A stretch of 20,014 bases of DNA from JAWXBG01 sp034439875 (GCA_034439875.1 JAWXBG010000035.1:1-20014), one strand, 5' to 3'. Counted from the first letter of the stretch, positions 7,691-15,456 are shown. A program made the numbers and translations. Notes: a model not told the origin generated them from the letters alone.

Positions 7691-8677
7691 ATGGAACGTA
7701 TTCTGATAACCGGTGCAGCAGGATTTCTAGGATCGCATTTGTGCGACCGCTTTATCCGCGAAGGATTCAAGGTTGTAGCTATGGACAACTTGATAACCGG
7801 CGATCTGCGGAATATCGGCCACCTTTTTCCCAACGAAAATTTTGAGTTTTTCCACCACGATGTGTCTCGATTTATCCATGTACCCGGAAAATTGGACTAT
7901 ATCCTTCATTTCGCAAGTCCCGCAAGCCCAATAGATTATCTCAAAATACCTATACAAACCTTAAAAGTTGGTTCTCTAGGCATTCACAATTGCCTTGGTC
8001 TTGCCAAAGAAAAAAATGCTCGGATTATGATTGCCAGCACGAGCGAGGTATATGGCGATCCCACTGTTCATCCGCAAAAGGAAACTTATTGGGGAAACGT
8101 GAATCCTGTTGGCCCGCGCGGTGTTTATGACGAAGCAAAACGATTTCAAGAGGCGATGACCATGGCGTACCATACATTTCATGGTTTAGAAACTAGGATT
8201 GTACGCATTTTCAATACCTATGGACCTCGTATGAGGCTTAATGATGGCCGTGTATTACCCGCATTTATTGGTCAGGCATTGCGTGGCGAGGACCTCACCA
8301 TTTTCGGAGATGGCTCGCAAACAAGATCATTCTGTTATGTGGATGACCTGATTGAAGGAATCTACCGTTTGCTGAAAAGTGACTATGCAAGTCCCGTGAA
8401 TATTGGTAATCCTGACGAAATCAGCATTCGCGACTTCGCAGAAGAGATCATCAAACTTACTGGGACCGATCAAAAAGTAGTGTACAAAGACTTGCCCGTA
8501 GACGATCCCAAACAACGCCAGCCCGATATAACCCTAGCGCGCACCTTGCTCCACTGGGAACCCAAAGTGAGTCGTCAAGAAGGGCTTAAGATTACGTATG
8601 ACTATTTCCGGTCTTTGAGTGCGGAAGAATTGAATAAAGTAGAACACAAAGATTTCGATAAGTATATCAGGAAATGA
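7691..8677 (+). CDS. uxs: UDP-glucuronate decarboxylase (UDP-xylose synthase)
   Basis: Cytoplasmic extended short-chain dehydrogenase that converts UDP-glucuronate to UDP-xylose through a 4-keto intermediate with bound NAD+. The 328 residues include the Rossmann motif GAAGFLGSH (8-16), the UXS signatures HFASPASP (73-80) and STSEVYGDP (116-124), and YWGNVNPVGPRGVYDEAKR (133-151) with the catalytic pair Tyr146 and Lys150. The family's usual start, ERILITGAAGFLG, begins right after the ATG. Its substrate is made by the ugd product. The last four bases overlap the ATG of the next gene (ATGA), so translation is coupled. Confidence 0.94.
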   Translation: MERILITGAAGFLGSHLCDRFIREGFKVVAMDNLITGDLRNIGHLFPNENFEFFHHDVSRFIHVPGKLDYILHFASPASPIDYLKIPIQTLKVGSLGIHNCLGLAKEKNARIMIASTSEVYGDPTVHPQKETYWGNVNPVGPRGVYDEAKRFQEAMTMAYHTFHGLETRIVRIFNTYGPRMRLNDGRVLPAFIGQALRGEDLTIFGDGSQTRSFCYVDDLIEGIYRLLKSDYASPVNIGNPDEISIRDFAEEIIKLTGTDQKVVYKDLPVDDPKQRQPDITLARTLLHWEPKVSRQEGLKITYDYFRSLSAEELNKVEHKDFDKYIRK

Positions 8678-9252
8678 CGAAATACAGTGCACATGAAACG
8701 GCAGTGATCGACGAAGGAGTTGAGATCGGCCATGGAACGCGGATCTGGCATTTCTCACATTTGATGCCTGGCTGTAAGGTTGGAGCAAACTGCAACATTG
8801 GGCAAAACGTGGTGATTAGTCCTGAAGTGATTTTGGGAAACAATGTGAAAGTCCAAAACAACGTCAGCATTTATACTGGCGTCGTATGTGAAGACGATGT
8901 GTTTCTTGGACCTTCCTGTGTTTTCACGAATGTGATGAATCCAAGAAGTTCAGTGATTCGAAAAAGCGAATACCGCAAAACAATTGTAAAAAAAGGTGCC
9001 AGCATAGGAGCCAACGCAACAATTGTATGTGGAAACGACATAGGTGAGTATGCTTTCATTGGTGCAGGAGCCGTAGTAACTAAAGAAGTGCAGGCCTTTG
9101 CATTGATGGTTGGCAATCCGGCCCGACATACAGGTTGGATGAGCAGAAATGGACATAAACTTCAATTCGATAAAATCGGAATGGCTGCTTGTCCGGAAAC
9201 AGGAGAAAAATACGAACTCAAAAACGGCAGTGTAAAGCTGTTGTCGGAGTGA
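8674..9252 (+). CDS. UDP-2-acetamido-3-amino-glucuronate N-acetyltransferase-like (WbpD/WlbB family)
   Basis: A 192-residue left-handed beta-helix acetyltransferase. The hexapeptide repeats are visible from about residue 9 to 145: AVIDEGVEIGHGTRIWHFSHL, then NIGQNVVISPEVILG, NVKVQNNVSI and ASIGANATIVCG. The opening through IWHFSHL, the internal FTNVMNPRS and the C-terminal CPETGEKYEL are features of the WbpD/WlbB group, which N-acetylates UDP-GlcNAc3NA using acetyl-CoA in the pathway to 2,3-diacetamido-2,3-dideoxyuronic acids. The neighbouring UDP-HexNAc dehydrogenase would supply the uronic acid, but the 3-dehydrogenase (WbpB) and aminotransferase (WbpE) are not in this window. A related acetyltransferase acting on a different amino sugar is possible. 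Confidence 0.85.
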   Translation: MTKYSAHETAVIDEGVEIGHGTRIWHFSHLMPGCKVGANCNIGQNVVISPEVILGNNVKVQNNVSIYTGVVCEDDVFLGPSCVFTNVMNPRSSVIRKSEYRKTIVKKGASIGANATIVCGNDIGEYAFIGAGAVVTKEVQAFALMVGNPARHTGWMSRNGHKLQFDKIGMAACPETGEKYELKNGSVKLLSE

Positions 9253-9265
9253 GAAAAAAGAGATT

Positions 9266-10564
9266 ATGATTTACGACAAATTAATAAAAAAAGAAGCTCG
9301 ACTAGCAGTCATTGGACTAGGCTATGTTGGTTTACCGATTGCACTAGAGTTTGCAAGAAAATTTTCGGTGATTGGCTTCGACATCAATGAAAAGAGAGTT
9401 GAAATGATGCGCAATCATGAAGACCCTTCTCAGGAACTCGAGAAATCCAAATTCGACAATTGTGACATTGAATTCACGAGCAACTTGGATGACCTTCGCA
9501 AAGCTCACTTCTATGTAGTGGCTGTTCCGACCCCTATCAACAATATGAATTTGCCTGATCTCGGTCCGGTACTCTCAGCCTCTCGGGCCGTGGGTACAGT
9601 TTTGAAGAAGGACGACTACGTTATTTTCGAATCAACAGTGTATCCCGGTTGCACTGAAGAAGATTGTGTGCCAATCCTCGAGGAGTTGAGCGGTCTCAAA
9701 ATGGGCAGTGATTTCAAAGTGGGTTACTCACCTGAACGCATCAATCCCGGAGATAAAAGTCACAACATCCGAACCATTAAGAAAGTGGTTTCTGCGAGCG
9801 ACATGGATGCATGTTATGAAGTAGGTAAAGTATATGCAGAGGTAGTAGATGCTGGCATTCATCATGCACCCACTATCAAAACGGCCGAAGCAAGCAAAGT
9901 GATTGAGAATACTCAGCGCGACGTTAATATCGCTTTGATCAACGAACTTTCGTTGATTTTAAACAAAATGAACATCAATACATATGATGTACTTGAGAGC
10001 GCACGCACAAAATGGAACTTTTTGCCTTTTTATCCCGGATTAGTTGGGGGGCATTGCATTGGGGTTGACCCGTACTACCTCGTTTATAAAGCGAAGAAAG
10101 TAGGATATCACAGCAAGGTTATCAATTCAGGTAGGTACGTAAATGACAGCATGGGATTTTACGTAGGTAAACAGACGGTCAAGAAGATTCTTGAATCCGG
10201 CAAAAACGTACTTGAGTCGAGAGTACTTGTGATGGGTGCCACCTTCAAAGAAAATGTAAGCGACATCCGCAATACCAAAGTGGTAGATGTGATCAGAGAA
10301 ATGGAGTCTTTCAGCGTGCGAGTAGATATTGTAGATCCACAAGCTGACAGCGAAGAAATGCATCATGAGTATGGCTTGAATATTTTGCCTGAACCAAAAA
10401 AAGGAGAGTACGACGCGATAGTGGTTGCCGTTCCACATAACGAATACCTTGAGCTAGATGAGGCATATTTCAAAACCCTTTTGAAGGATGGCAAAGGAGT
10501 ATTGATAGATATCAAAGGACTTTACAGAAAAAACATTAAGGACTTGTTGTACTGGAGTCTGTAA
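9266..10564 (+). CDS. UDP-N-acetylhexosamine 6-dehydrogenase (TviB/WbpO-like)
   Basis: A nucleotide-sugar dehydrogenase of 432 residues, from the same superfamily as ugd but another branch. The Rossmann motif is GLGYVGLP (17-24). PTPINNMNLPDL (89-99) and ESTVYPGCTEED (122-133) resemble the Vi-antigen TviB and WbpO enzymes. Lys211 is in EASKVIENTQRD. The catalytic cysteine is Cys264 in VGGHCIGVDPYYL. The family oxidises C6 of UDP-GlcNAc or UDP-GalNAc with NAD+ to the uronic acid; which epimer is used cannot be told. It starts 13 bases after the WbpD-like gene, which suggests that both serve the same N-acetylated uronic-acid residue. Confidence 0.92.
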   Translation: MIYDKLIKKEARLAVIGLGYVGLPIALEFARKFSVIGFDINEKRVEMMRNHEDPSQELEKSKFDNCDIEFTSNLDDLRKAHFYVVAVPTPINNMNLPDLGPVLSASRAVGTVLKKDDYVIFESTVYPGCTEEDCVPILEELSGLKMGSDFKVGYSPERINPGDKSHNIRTIKKVVSASDMDACYEVGKVYAEVVDAGIHHAPTIKTAEASKVIENTQRDVNIALINELSLILNKMNINTYDVLESARTKWNFLPFYPGLVGGHCIGVDPYYLVYKAKKVGYHSKVINSGRYVNDSMGFYVGKQTVKKILESGKNVLESRVLVMGATFKENVSDIRNTKVVDVIREMESFSVRVDIVDPQADSEEMHHEYGLNILPEPKKGEYDAIVVAVPHNEYLELDEAYFKTLLKDGKGVLIDIKGLYRKNIKDLLYWSL

Positions 10565-10569
10565 ATTCA

Positions 10570-10716
10570 ATGCAAATAAAGAAGCCGAAATTTGTAGAAA
10601 AAATGCCGGTGTGGCTGCAGAAAATGGGGGTAGCCGGGTTCCTGTTTTTCTTTCTAAAAGGATTGTTTTGGCTCTTCGCCATATTTTTTGGTTTTAGTTT
10701 TTTTAAAGATTGTTGA
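10570..10716 (+). CDS. Small conserved membrane protein (48 residues)
   Basis: The ATG at 10570 opens a 49-codon frame ending in TGA at 10714-10716. It begins MQIKKPKFVEKMPVWLQKMG, an amphipathic basic stretch, followed by one strongly hydrophobic segment (about residues 21-45, FLFFFLKGLFWLFAIFF). Five bases separate it from the preceding dehydrogenase stop, and 21 bases follow before RmlB, so it fits the operon. The basic N-terminus with MP-x-W-L-Q-K-x-G, then FLFF and KGL-x-W-L, recalls short single-span proteins seen in other Bacteroidota. The function is unknown; the N-terminus is expected in the cytoplasm. Confidence 0.7.
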   Translation: MQIKKPKFVEKMPVWLQKMGVAGFLFFFLKGLFWLFAIFFGFSFFKDC

Positions 10717-10737
10717 TATATCAAGTATTTGTCAGGC

Positions 10738-11796
10738 ATGAATAAAAATATTCTGATAACAGGCGGTGCGGGATTCATTGGATCGCATGTGCTGAGACTT
10801 ATGGTGAAAAAATATCCCGAGTACACTTTCACAAATCTCGATGCACTCACTTATGCCGGCAATCTAGCCAATCTAGAAGACATAGAAGAATACCGCAATT
10901 ACACTTTCGTTAAGGGCGACATCAACGATAAGGCCTTTTTGAAACATCTCTTCGCAACCAATTCGTTTGACTCCGTAATTCATCTGGCAGCCGAAAGCCA
11001 CGTAGATCGAAGCATTTCGGGTCCATCGGCATTCATTATTACCAATATTCTTGGAACCGCACAATTGTTGGATTGCGCTGTTGAAAACTGGAAGGACAAG
11101 ATGGAGGGCAAGGTTTTCTATCACGTTTCTACCGACGAAGTATTTGGAAGTTTGGGCGCCACCGGCAAATTCTCCGAAACTACAGCCTACGACCCTCGCA
11201 GTCCCTATTCTGCAAGTAAAGCTTCTAGCGATCACATAGTACGGGCCTTTCATCATACCTATGGATTGCCCATCCTCATCAGCAATTGTAGCAACAATTA
11301 TGGTTCACACCAATTTCCAGAAAAGCTTATTCCGCTGATTATTCGAAATATAACCTTGAGTAAACCACTACCTGTATATGGCAAAGGAGAGAACATTCGC
11401 GACTGGCTTTGGGTAGATGATCATGCTAGGGCAATTGGTCTCATTTTTCACAAAGGAAAATCAGGAGAGACATATTGCGTGGGTGGAAACAATGAGATGC
11501 GCAATATTGACATGGTAAAACTCCTGTGCAAAATCACAGACGAAGAGTTGAATCGTTCGGTTGGAGTAGCTGAAAAACTAATCACTTTCGTAACAGATCG
11601 CCTAGGTCACGATGCGCGTTATGCAATCGATGCTACAAAAATCAGCCGAGATCTTGGTTGGCATCCAGAGCAAGATTTCGAAAAAGCCATACGTTCCACT
11701 GTTCGCTGGTATCTCGACAATACTGCATGGATTGAAAATGTAACATCGGGAGAGTACCTGAAGTTTTATGAGGAACAATATGGAAACAGATCATGA
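10738..11796 (+). CDS. rmlB: dTDP-glucose 4,6-dehydratase
   Basis: Cytoplasmic NAD+-dependent extended short-chain dehydrogenase converting dTDP-glucose to dTDP-4-keto-6-deoxyglucose, the branch point to dTDP-rhamnose and several amino sugars. The 352 residues contain the Rossmann motif GGAGFIGSH (9-17), HLAAESHVDRSI (82-93), the dehydratase triad Thr132-Asp133-Glu134 in VSTDEVFG, and Tyr157/Lys161 in SPYSASKA. NCSNNYGSHQFPEKLIP is the usual sugar-binding segment. I chose the ATG at 10738, three codons inside a TTG-initiated longer reading, because the Rossmann strand follows it directly. rmlA, rmlC and rmlD are not in the window. Confidence 0.95.
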   Translation: MNKNILITGGAGFIGSHVLRLMVKKYPEYTFTNLDALTYAGNLANLEDIEEYRNYTFVKGDINDKAFLKHLFATNSFDSVIHLAAESHVDRSISGPSAFIITNILGTAQLLDCAVENWKDKMEGKVFYHVSTDEVFGSLGATGKFSETTAYDPRSPYSASKASSDHIVRAFHHTYGLPILISNCSNNYGSHQFPEKLIPLIIRNITLSKPLPVYGKGENIRDWLWVDDHARAIGLIFHKGKSGETYCVGGNNEMRNIDMVKLLCKITDEELNRSVGVAEKLITFVTDRLGHDARYAIDATKISRDLGWHPEQDFEKAIRSTVRWYLDNTAWIENVTSGEYLKFYEEQYGNRS

Positions 11797-11828
11797 TAAG
11801 GCAACAAGTCCATAACAATTGCATGGAC

Positions 11829-11836
11829 TATCTTTG
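11829..11836 (+). promoter_or_regulatory. -7 box (TATCTTTG) before the PHP phosphatase gene
   Basis: TATCTTTG fits the Bacteroidota consensus TAnnTTTG exactly. It lies 9 bases before the TTG at 11846, which I take as the start of the following gene, and inside the longer possible reading frame from 11819. This favours the shorter start. Confidence 0.5.
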
Positions 11837-11845
11837 CGCTCCATT

Positions 11846-12601
11846 TTGAACAGATTCTTCAAATACATATTTCACAAAGAGAAGCGACGAAAGATTGAAC
11901 CCATTGATTTAGGTCTGATTCGCACAGATATCCATTCGCATCTATTGCCAGGGATTGATGACGGTGCTCAAAACATTGAAGAATCTATTGGTCTAATTAG
12001 AGCACTAAACGAATGTGGGTATAAAAAATTCGTTACAACTCCTCACATTTTCAAAGACATCTATCCCAATACACCTGAAATCATTAGGGAGAAACACGCA
12101 CTGCTTCTCAAGGAATTAGCATCACGTCATATACATATCGAACTTGAAGCAGCCGCAGAATATTACTTAGACGAACATTTTGAAGCTGACATTGAGAAAA
12201 AAAATCTCCTCACTTTCGGCAAGAATTATGTTTTGTATGAACTGTCATTTGCTTCGGAACCGGTAACGTTCAAAAGAGCTACGTTCAACCTACGCTTGAA
12301 TGGATACAAACCCGTGCTTGCTCATCCTGAAAGATATCAATACTGGCACCGCGAGCTAAGCATATATCAGGATCTTCATGATCAAGGGATATTGCTGCAG
12401 TTGAACATTAATTGCCTTACAGATCAATACTCAAAAGATGTTCGTAAAGTTGCTGAATGGTGCATAGAACGCGATCTCTATAGTTTTGTTGGAACAGATT
12501 GTCATCACCCCGGTCATGTTCAACTTCTCGATGAGGCGCGCAGAAATCCTTATCTCGAAAAATTATTGGCCTCCGGGAAATTGCTCAACGGAGAATTATA
12601 G
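11846..12601 (+). CDS. Capsule/EPS tyrosine-protein phosphatase, PHP type (CpsB/YwqE-like)
   Basis: A manganese-dependent phosphotyrosine phosphatase of the PHP superfamily, known in other bacteria to dephosphorylate the BY-kinase that controls polysaccharide export. The metal-binding motifs are present in order: TDIHSHLLPGIDDGA, TTPHIF, EAAAEYYLDEHF, LAHPERY and VGTDCHHPGH. There is no ATG near the N-terminus. I prefer the TTG at 11846 (giving 251 residues, starting with NRFFKYIFHK) because it follows a TAnnTTTG box and fits relatives that begin with a short basic stretch before the first motif. A TTG at 11819 would add nine residues. It closes the polysaccharide block; its kinase is not in the window. 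It is convergent with tadA, 17 bases apart. Confidence 0.9.
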   Translation: MNRFFKYIFHKEKRRKIEPIDLGLIRTDIHSHLLPGIDDGAQNIEESIGLIRALNECGYKKFVTTPHIFKDIYPNTPEIIREKHALLLKELASRHIHIELEAAAEYYLDEHFEADIEKKNLLTFGKNYVLYELSFASEPVTFKRATFNLRLNGYKPVLAHPERYQYWHRELSIYQDLHDQGILLQLNINCLTDQYSKDVRKVAEWCIERDLYSFVGTDCHHPGHVQLLDEARRNPYLEKLLASGKLLNGEL

Positions 12602-12618
12602 AACCGCAAATAAATCAT

Positions 12619-13095
12619 TTAGGATCTTTTTCGAGCAAAAAAGTCGCGAAGCAAAGAGGCACAATCCTCACTCAAAACTCCCCCTTTTACCTCCGTTTTG
12701 GGATGCAAAATTCCTTGCCGATTTTCATGATGTCCACCGAACATGGAATAACCTCTTTTCTCATCGTAAGCCCCAAAAACTACTCTACCCAACCGTGTAT
12801 TATACGCTGCTCCAGCGCACATTACGCAGGGTTCTAGCGTAACGTAAAGGGTGCATTCTTCGAGAGACTTTCCACCCAAATACTCAGAAGCGGATGTATA
12901 CGCCTGCATTTCCGCATGAGCCGTAAAATCATGTAAACGCTCAACTAAATTGTATCCACGAGCAATAATTTTATCCTGACAAACTATGATACATCCGATT
13001 GGCACTTCATCTTGATCCATTGCGTACACCGCCTCTCGCATGGCTATACGCATGTACTTTTCATCTATTTCACTTTGTGAGTTCTGACCATTCAT
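12619..13095 (-). CDS. tadA: tRNA-specific adenosine deaminase family protein
   Basis: Zinc deaminase of the cytidine deaminase superfamily, expected to convert A34 to inosine in the anticodon of tRNA-Arg. The 158 residues carry HAE (60-62, zinc ligand His60 and catalytic Glu62) and PCVMCAG (89-95, zinc ligands Cys90 and Cys93). VPIGCIIV and RVVFGAYDEKRGYSMFGG follow the TadA pattern. I start at the ATG at 13095; six codons upstream there is a TTG, but between them lies TATTTTCG, a probable -7 box four bases before the ATG, so the transcript would be almost leaderless. A broader nucleoside-deaminase role is a lesser alternative. The glycosyltransferase gene is 30 bases upstream on the same strand. 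Confidence 0.9.
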   Translation of the reverse strand: MNGQNSQSEIDEKYMRIAMREAVYAMDQDEVPIGCIIVCQDKIIARGYNLVERLHDFTAHAEMQAYTSASEYLGGKSLEECTLYVTLEPCVMCAGAAYNTRLGRVVFGAYDEKRGYSMFGGHHENRQGILHPKTEVKGGVLSEDCASLLRDFFARKRS

Positions 13096-13099
13096 GATG

Positions 13100-13107
13100 C
13101 GAAAATA
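13100..13107 (-). promoter_or_regulatory. Probable -7 box (TATTTTCG) of tadA
   Basis: On the minus strand TATTTTCG is followed by CATC and then the ATG of tadA. The mrp gene has the same arrangement (TAATTTTG, CATC, ATG). The transcription start expected from such a box would be at or next to the start codon. Confidence 0.5.
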
Positions 13108-13125
13108 GGACAAGGTAAAACCTAC

Positions 13126-14193
13126 TTACGATTCCAGAGCGAGAAGAATTTTTAACATGCCTTCAGCATCATTCGAAATATCAGGAATTATGTATTCCAT
13201 CTCATTTAGAGAAGATTCCAATTTTGATTTCATCTCATAGTGACTCAAACTGTGAAACCATTTCTGAGACTGCATAAGTAATGCCAGATATTCCTGTTCA
13301 CTTTGACCGGGAGTAGGAATGAGCAGGGCACTTCGTCTCAATGTCATCAGGTCCATCAGTGTAGAATAACCCGATCTGCAAATAATTCTTCGACTTCTCA
13401 GAATCCAATTTGTTAGTTCCTTTGTTGTGGCATTTGGATAAATGGTAAGGTTTCCCATTTGTTCAATAATCCCATTAGATCTTCCGCAAATCATTACGGT
13501 CTTCTGTTCTGAAGCTTCGAACCACGCGCGCATGGCCCGTTCGAAATCAGATCGCGCCGGGTCCGGTCCTGAAATGAGAACAAGCACATCCACTTCTTTT
13601 TCTAGAGGAATGTTTTGATACCGAAATCTGCTTAGCCATCCGATGTAGTGAAAATTCTCTGGTAAATCCCCTTTGTGAGAGAGTTCTCCGCTGAGACAGT
13701 TTTCTTCGTCAATATCGGGGATCCAACATTGATCAAAGCGCCCAATTTGTTCTTTCACAATACGTGAAACGAAGCGGCGTAAAAAAAAAGGAACTCTCAA
13801 AAAGAGTTGATGCGTGATTAAGATATTTCGAGTATTATCTGTCCTTGCCCCGTATCGATTGTCGCTTATCACCACATCTACCTTGTGTTTGCGAACAATC
13901 TCTTTCATAAAGATCAAATCTTCTTTTACTCCTTTCCACAATTTCAAACCCAATAGAAAACTCTTCAATCCAAAACTTTGACCTGACTCAAACTCGACCT
14001 TTACTCCTGGAAAATCTACTATGGTCAAATCTGGAAACTCCAGAGAGAGCCATTGCTTTGAATGACCAGTGGCTGCAACGATTACCTTCTGATTGTGTTT
14101 GACTAATAATTGAATGATGGGTACGCAACGCGAGGCATGACCAAGTCCCCAGTCGAGTGGGGCTATCAAATATGTCTTGCAGGGTATGGACAT
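13126..14193 (-). CDS. MurG-like glycosyltransferase family protein (GT28-type fold)
   Basis: A 355-residue cytosolic or membrane-associated glycosyltransferase of the GT-B fold. The N-terminal motif WGLGHASRC (15-23) resembles the glycine-rich acceptor loop of MurG-like enzymes. The C-terminal half has VLVLISGPDPARS (about 214-226), YPNATTKELTNWILRSRRIICRSGYST and PTPGQSEQEYLA, which correspond to the nucleotide-sugar binding region (a serine-glycine loop followed by a proline and glutamine motif). Donor and acceptor cannot be predicted; it is not true MurG, since no cell-wall genes surround it. The ATG is chosen because the first beta strand (TYLIAPLDWGLGH) follows it. It is divergent from trmB and 30 bases upstream of tadA. 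Confidence 0.8.
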   Translation of the reverse strand: MSIPCKTYLIAPLDWGLGHASRCVPIIQLLVKHNQKVIVAATGHSKQWLSLEFPDLTIVDFPGVKVEFESGQSFGLKSFLLGLKLWKGVKEDLIFMKEIVRKHKVDVVISDNRYGARTDNTRNILITHQLFLRVPFFLRRFVSRIVKEQIGRFDQCWIPDIDEENCLSGELSHKGDLPENFHYIGWLSRFRYQNIPLEKEVDVLVLISGPDPARSDFERAMRAWFEASEQKTVMICGRSNGIIEQMGNLTIYPNATTKELTNWILRSRRIICRSGYSTLMDLMTLRRSALLIPTPGQSEQEYLALLMQSQKWFHSLSHYEMKSKLESSLNEMEYIIPDISNDAEGMLKILLALES

Positions 14194-14327
14194 TTCATCT
14201 GCAAAGAAGGTTTAAAAGTCTTGAAAAGGAGCAGATCAGATTGAATATTCTGAATCAAAATTTGCACTTGCGAAACACAAAATAGAAATTTAGAGGCAAT
14301 CTTGGGGAATTCATTGCAAAAGGTTTT

Positions 14328-14335
14328 GATATTCG
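14328..14335 (+). promoter_or_regulatory. Weak candidate -7 box (GATATTCG) before trmB
   Basis: GATATTCG differs from TAnnTTTG at two or more positions but shares the TTCG end seen in the other boxes of this window. It lies 23 bases before the ATG of trmB in the divergent gap with the glycosyltransferase gene. Confidence 0.25.
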
Positions 14336-14358
14336 CGCAAAATTGCAATGGTCCAAAT

Positions 14359-15051
14359 ATGGGCAAAGACAAACTCAAAAGATGGGAAGAAAATAAAAGT
14401 TTCCCGCATGTATTCGAGCCCGATTTGATACCCATCATACGCGAGGGCAAGACCTTTATGAAGGGAAAATGGAACAGTGATTTTTTCGGAAATCAAAATC
14501 CAATAACCGTGGAGTTTGGCTGTGGTAAAGGGGAATATACTGTTGGTCTAGCACGAAAATATCCAAATCGCAATTTTATTGGAGTAGATGTTAAAGGCCA
14601 TCGTTTTCACAAAGGAGCTAAAGAGGCTCTTTCAGAAGGGCTGAAAAACGTAGCCTTTTTGAGAACACGAATCGAGTTTGCCCATGCGTTTTTTGGGCAA
14701 AATGAAGTGAAAGAAATCTGGTTAACTTTTAGTGATCCACAACCCAAAGACGAAAAAGGAAAACATCGAATCACCTCTCTTTATTACTTAGAAAATCACT
14801 ATAAACAGTTTTTGACCAAAAATGCGCTCATTCATATCAAACACGACAATCCGATTGTATATGAATTGCTTCTAGAAGAACTTCTGGGTACAATGTATCC
14901 AATTGAAACAAGTACAGATAACTTGTACGGAGAGTATATTCAGATGCAAAATGCAGAATGGCAATATATTCTTGGCATTCGAACTTATTATGAAAAAATG
15001 TGGTTGGCACAGAATAAAAAAATCCACTATCTGCGATACCGCTTGACCTAA
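14359..15051 (+). CDS. trmB: tRNA (guanine-N7-)-methyltransferase
   Basis: Methylates G46 of the tRNA variable loop using S-adenosylmethionine. The 230 residues begin MGKDKLKRWEENKSF, the usual Bacteroidota start. The SAM-binding motif is VEFGCGKGEYTVGLA (about 49-63), followed by NFIGVDVKGHR (about 71-81), FLRTRIEFA and IWLTFSDPQPKDEKGKHR, where family members have the FPDPxPKxxHxxxR motif. TYYEKMW near the C-terminus is also typical. The frame is open upstream to an ATG at 14302, but those 19 residues are not part of the family and would overlap the candidate promoter. The alkyltransferase-like gene follows after 12 bases. Confidence 0.94.
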   Translation: MGKDKLKRWEENKSFPHVFEPDLIPIIREGKTFMKGKWNSDFFGNQNPITVEFGCGKGEYTVGLARKYPNRNFIGVDVKGHRFHKGAKEALSEGLKNVAFLRTRIEFAHAFFGQNEVKEIWLTFSDPQPKDEKGKHRITSLYYLENHYKQFLTKNALIHIKHDNPIVYELLLEELLGTMYPIETSTDNLYGEYIQMQNAEWQYILGIRTYYEKMWLAQNKKIHYLRYRLT

Positions 15052-15063
15052 AGCAACCTGTAA

Positions 15064-15396
15064 GTGAAAGAACATTCATTTTTTGAAGATGTCTACGCTG
15101 TAGTTCGACTTATCCCTAAGGGAAGGGTTACCAACTATGGCAGCATTGCCAAATACCTTGGAAGCGGATTGAGCAGCCGAATGGTAGGATGGGCTATGAA
15201 TGCGTGTCATGAGCGAACTGATGTGCCAGCTCATCGTGTGGTCAATCGCTTGGGAATGCTCACAGGGAAAATGCACTTTGGCACACCCTTTCAAATGCAG
15301 GAAATGCTCGAAAAGGAAGGCGTGGAAATCAAAAACGACAAAGTTGTTCGGTTCAAAGAGTTGCTGTGGAATCCTGAGATAGAAATTCGAATTTAA
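15064..15396 (+). CDS. Alkyltransferase-like (ATL) DNA-binding protein, MGMT family without active-site Cys
   Basis: A 110-residue protein equal to the C-terminal DNA-binding domain of O6-alkylguanine-DNA alkyltransferases. It has IPKGRVTNYGSIAKYLG (winged-helix entry), SRMVGWAMNAC and DVPAHRVVNRLGMLTG. In repair transferases the motif is PCHRV, with the alkyl-accepting cysteine; here Ala56 takes its place (PAHRV), so it cannot accept alkyl groups. ATL proteins of this kind flag O6-alkylguanine for nucleotide-excision repair. The start is GTG, 12 bases after trmB, so the two are probably co-transcribed. The TAA stop is part of the REP-like hairpin that follows. Confidence 0.9.
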   Translation: MKEHSFFEDVYAVVRLIPKGRVTNYGSIAKYLGSGLSSRMVGWAMNACHERTDVPAHRVVNRLGMLTGKMHFGTPFQMQEMLEKEGVEIKNDKVVRFKELLWNPEIEIRI

Positions 15397-15456
15397 CCCA
15401 GATTCCGCCTTGGAAATCTATTGCAGCGCGAATCCCAATGAGGATTCTGGGTTTAA
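15392..15456. repeat. REP-like element, inverted pair (copy A)
   Basis: Two units face each other. The left unit starts TTTAACCCAG at 15392; the right unit, read on the minus strand, starts TTAAACCCAG and covers 15427-15456. They agree at about 19 of 24 aligned core positions, so the whole could fold as one long imperfect hairpin. Each unit also has its own small stem of the GAATCC/GGATTC type. The stop codon of the alkyltransferase-like gene (15394-15396) is bases 3-5 of the left unit. The right unit matches copy B at 19907-19936 in 28 of 30 positions. It may act as a transcription terminator or be a non-autonomous REP element. Confidence 0.8.

Noticed and set aside
12486..12842. 118-codon plus-strand frame across the gap between the phosphatase and tadA
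   Set aside because: It covers the ends of two well-supported convergent genes in other frames and resembles no known protein.
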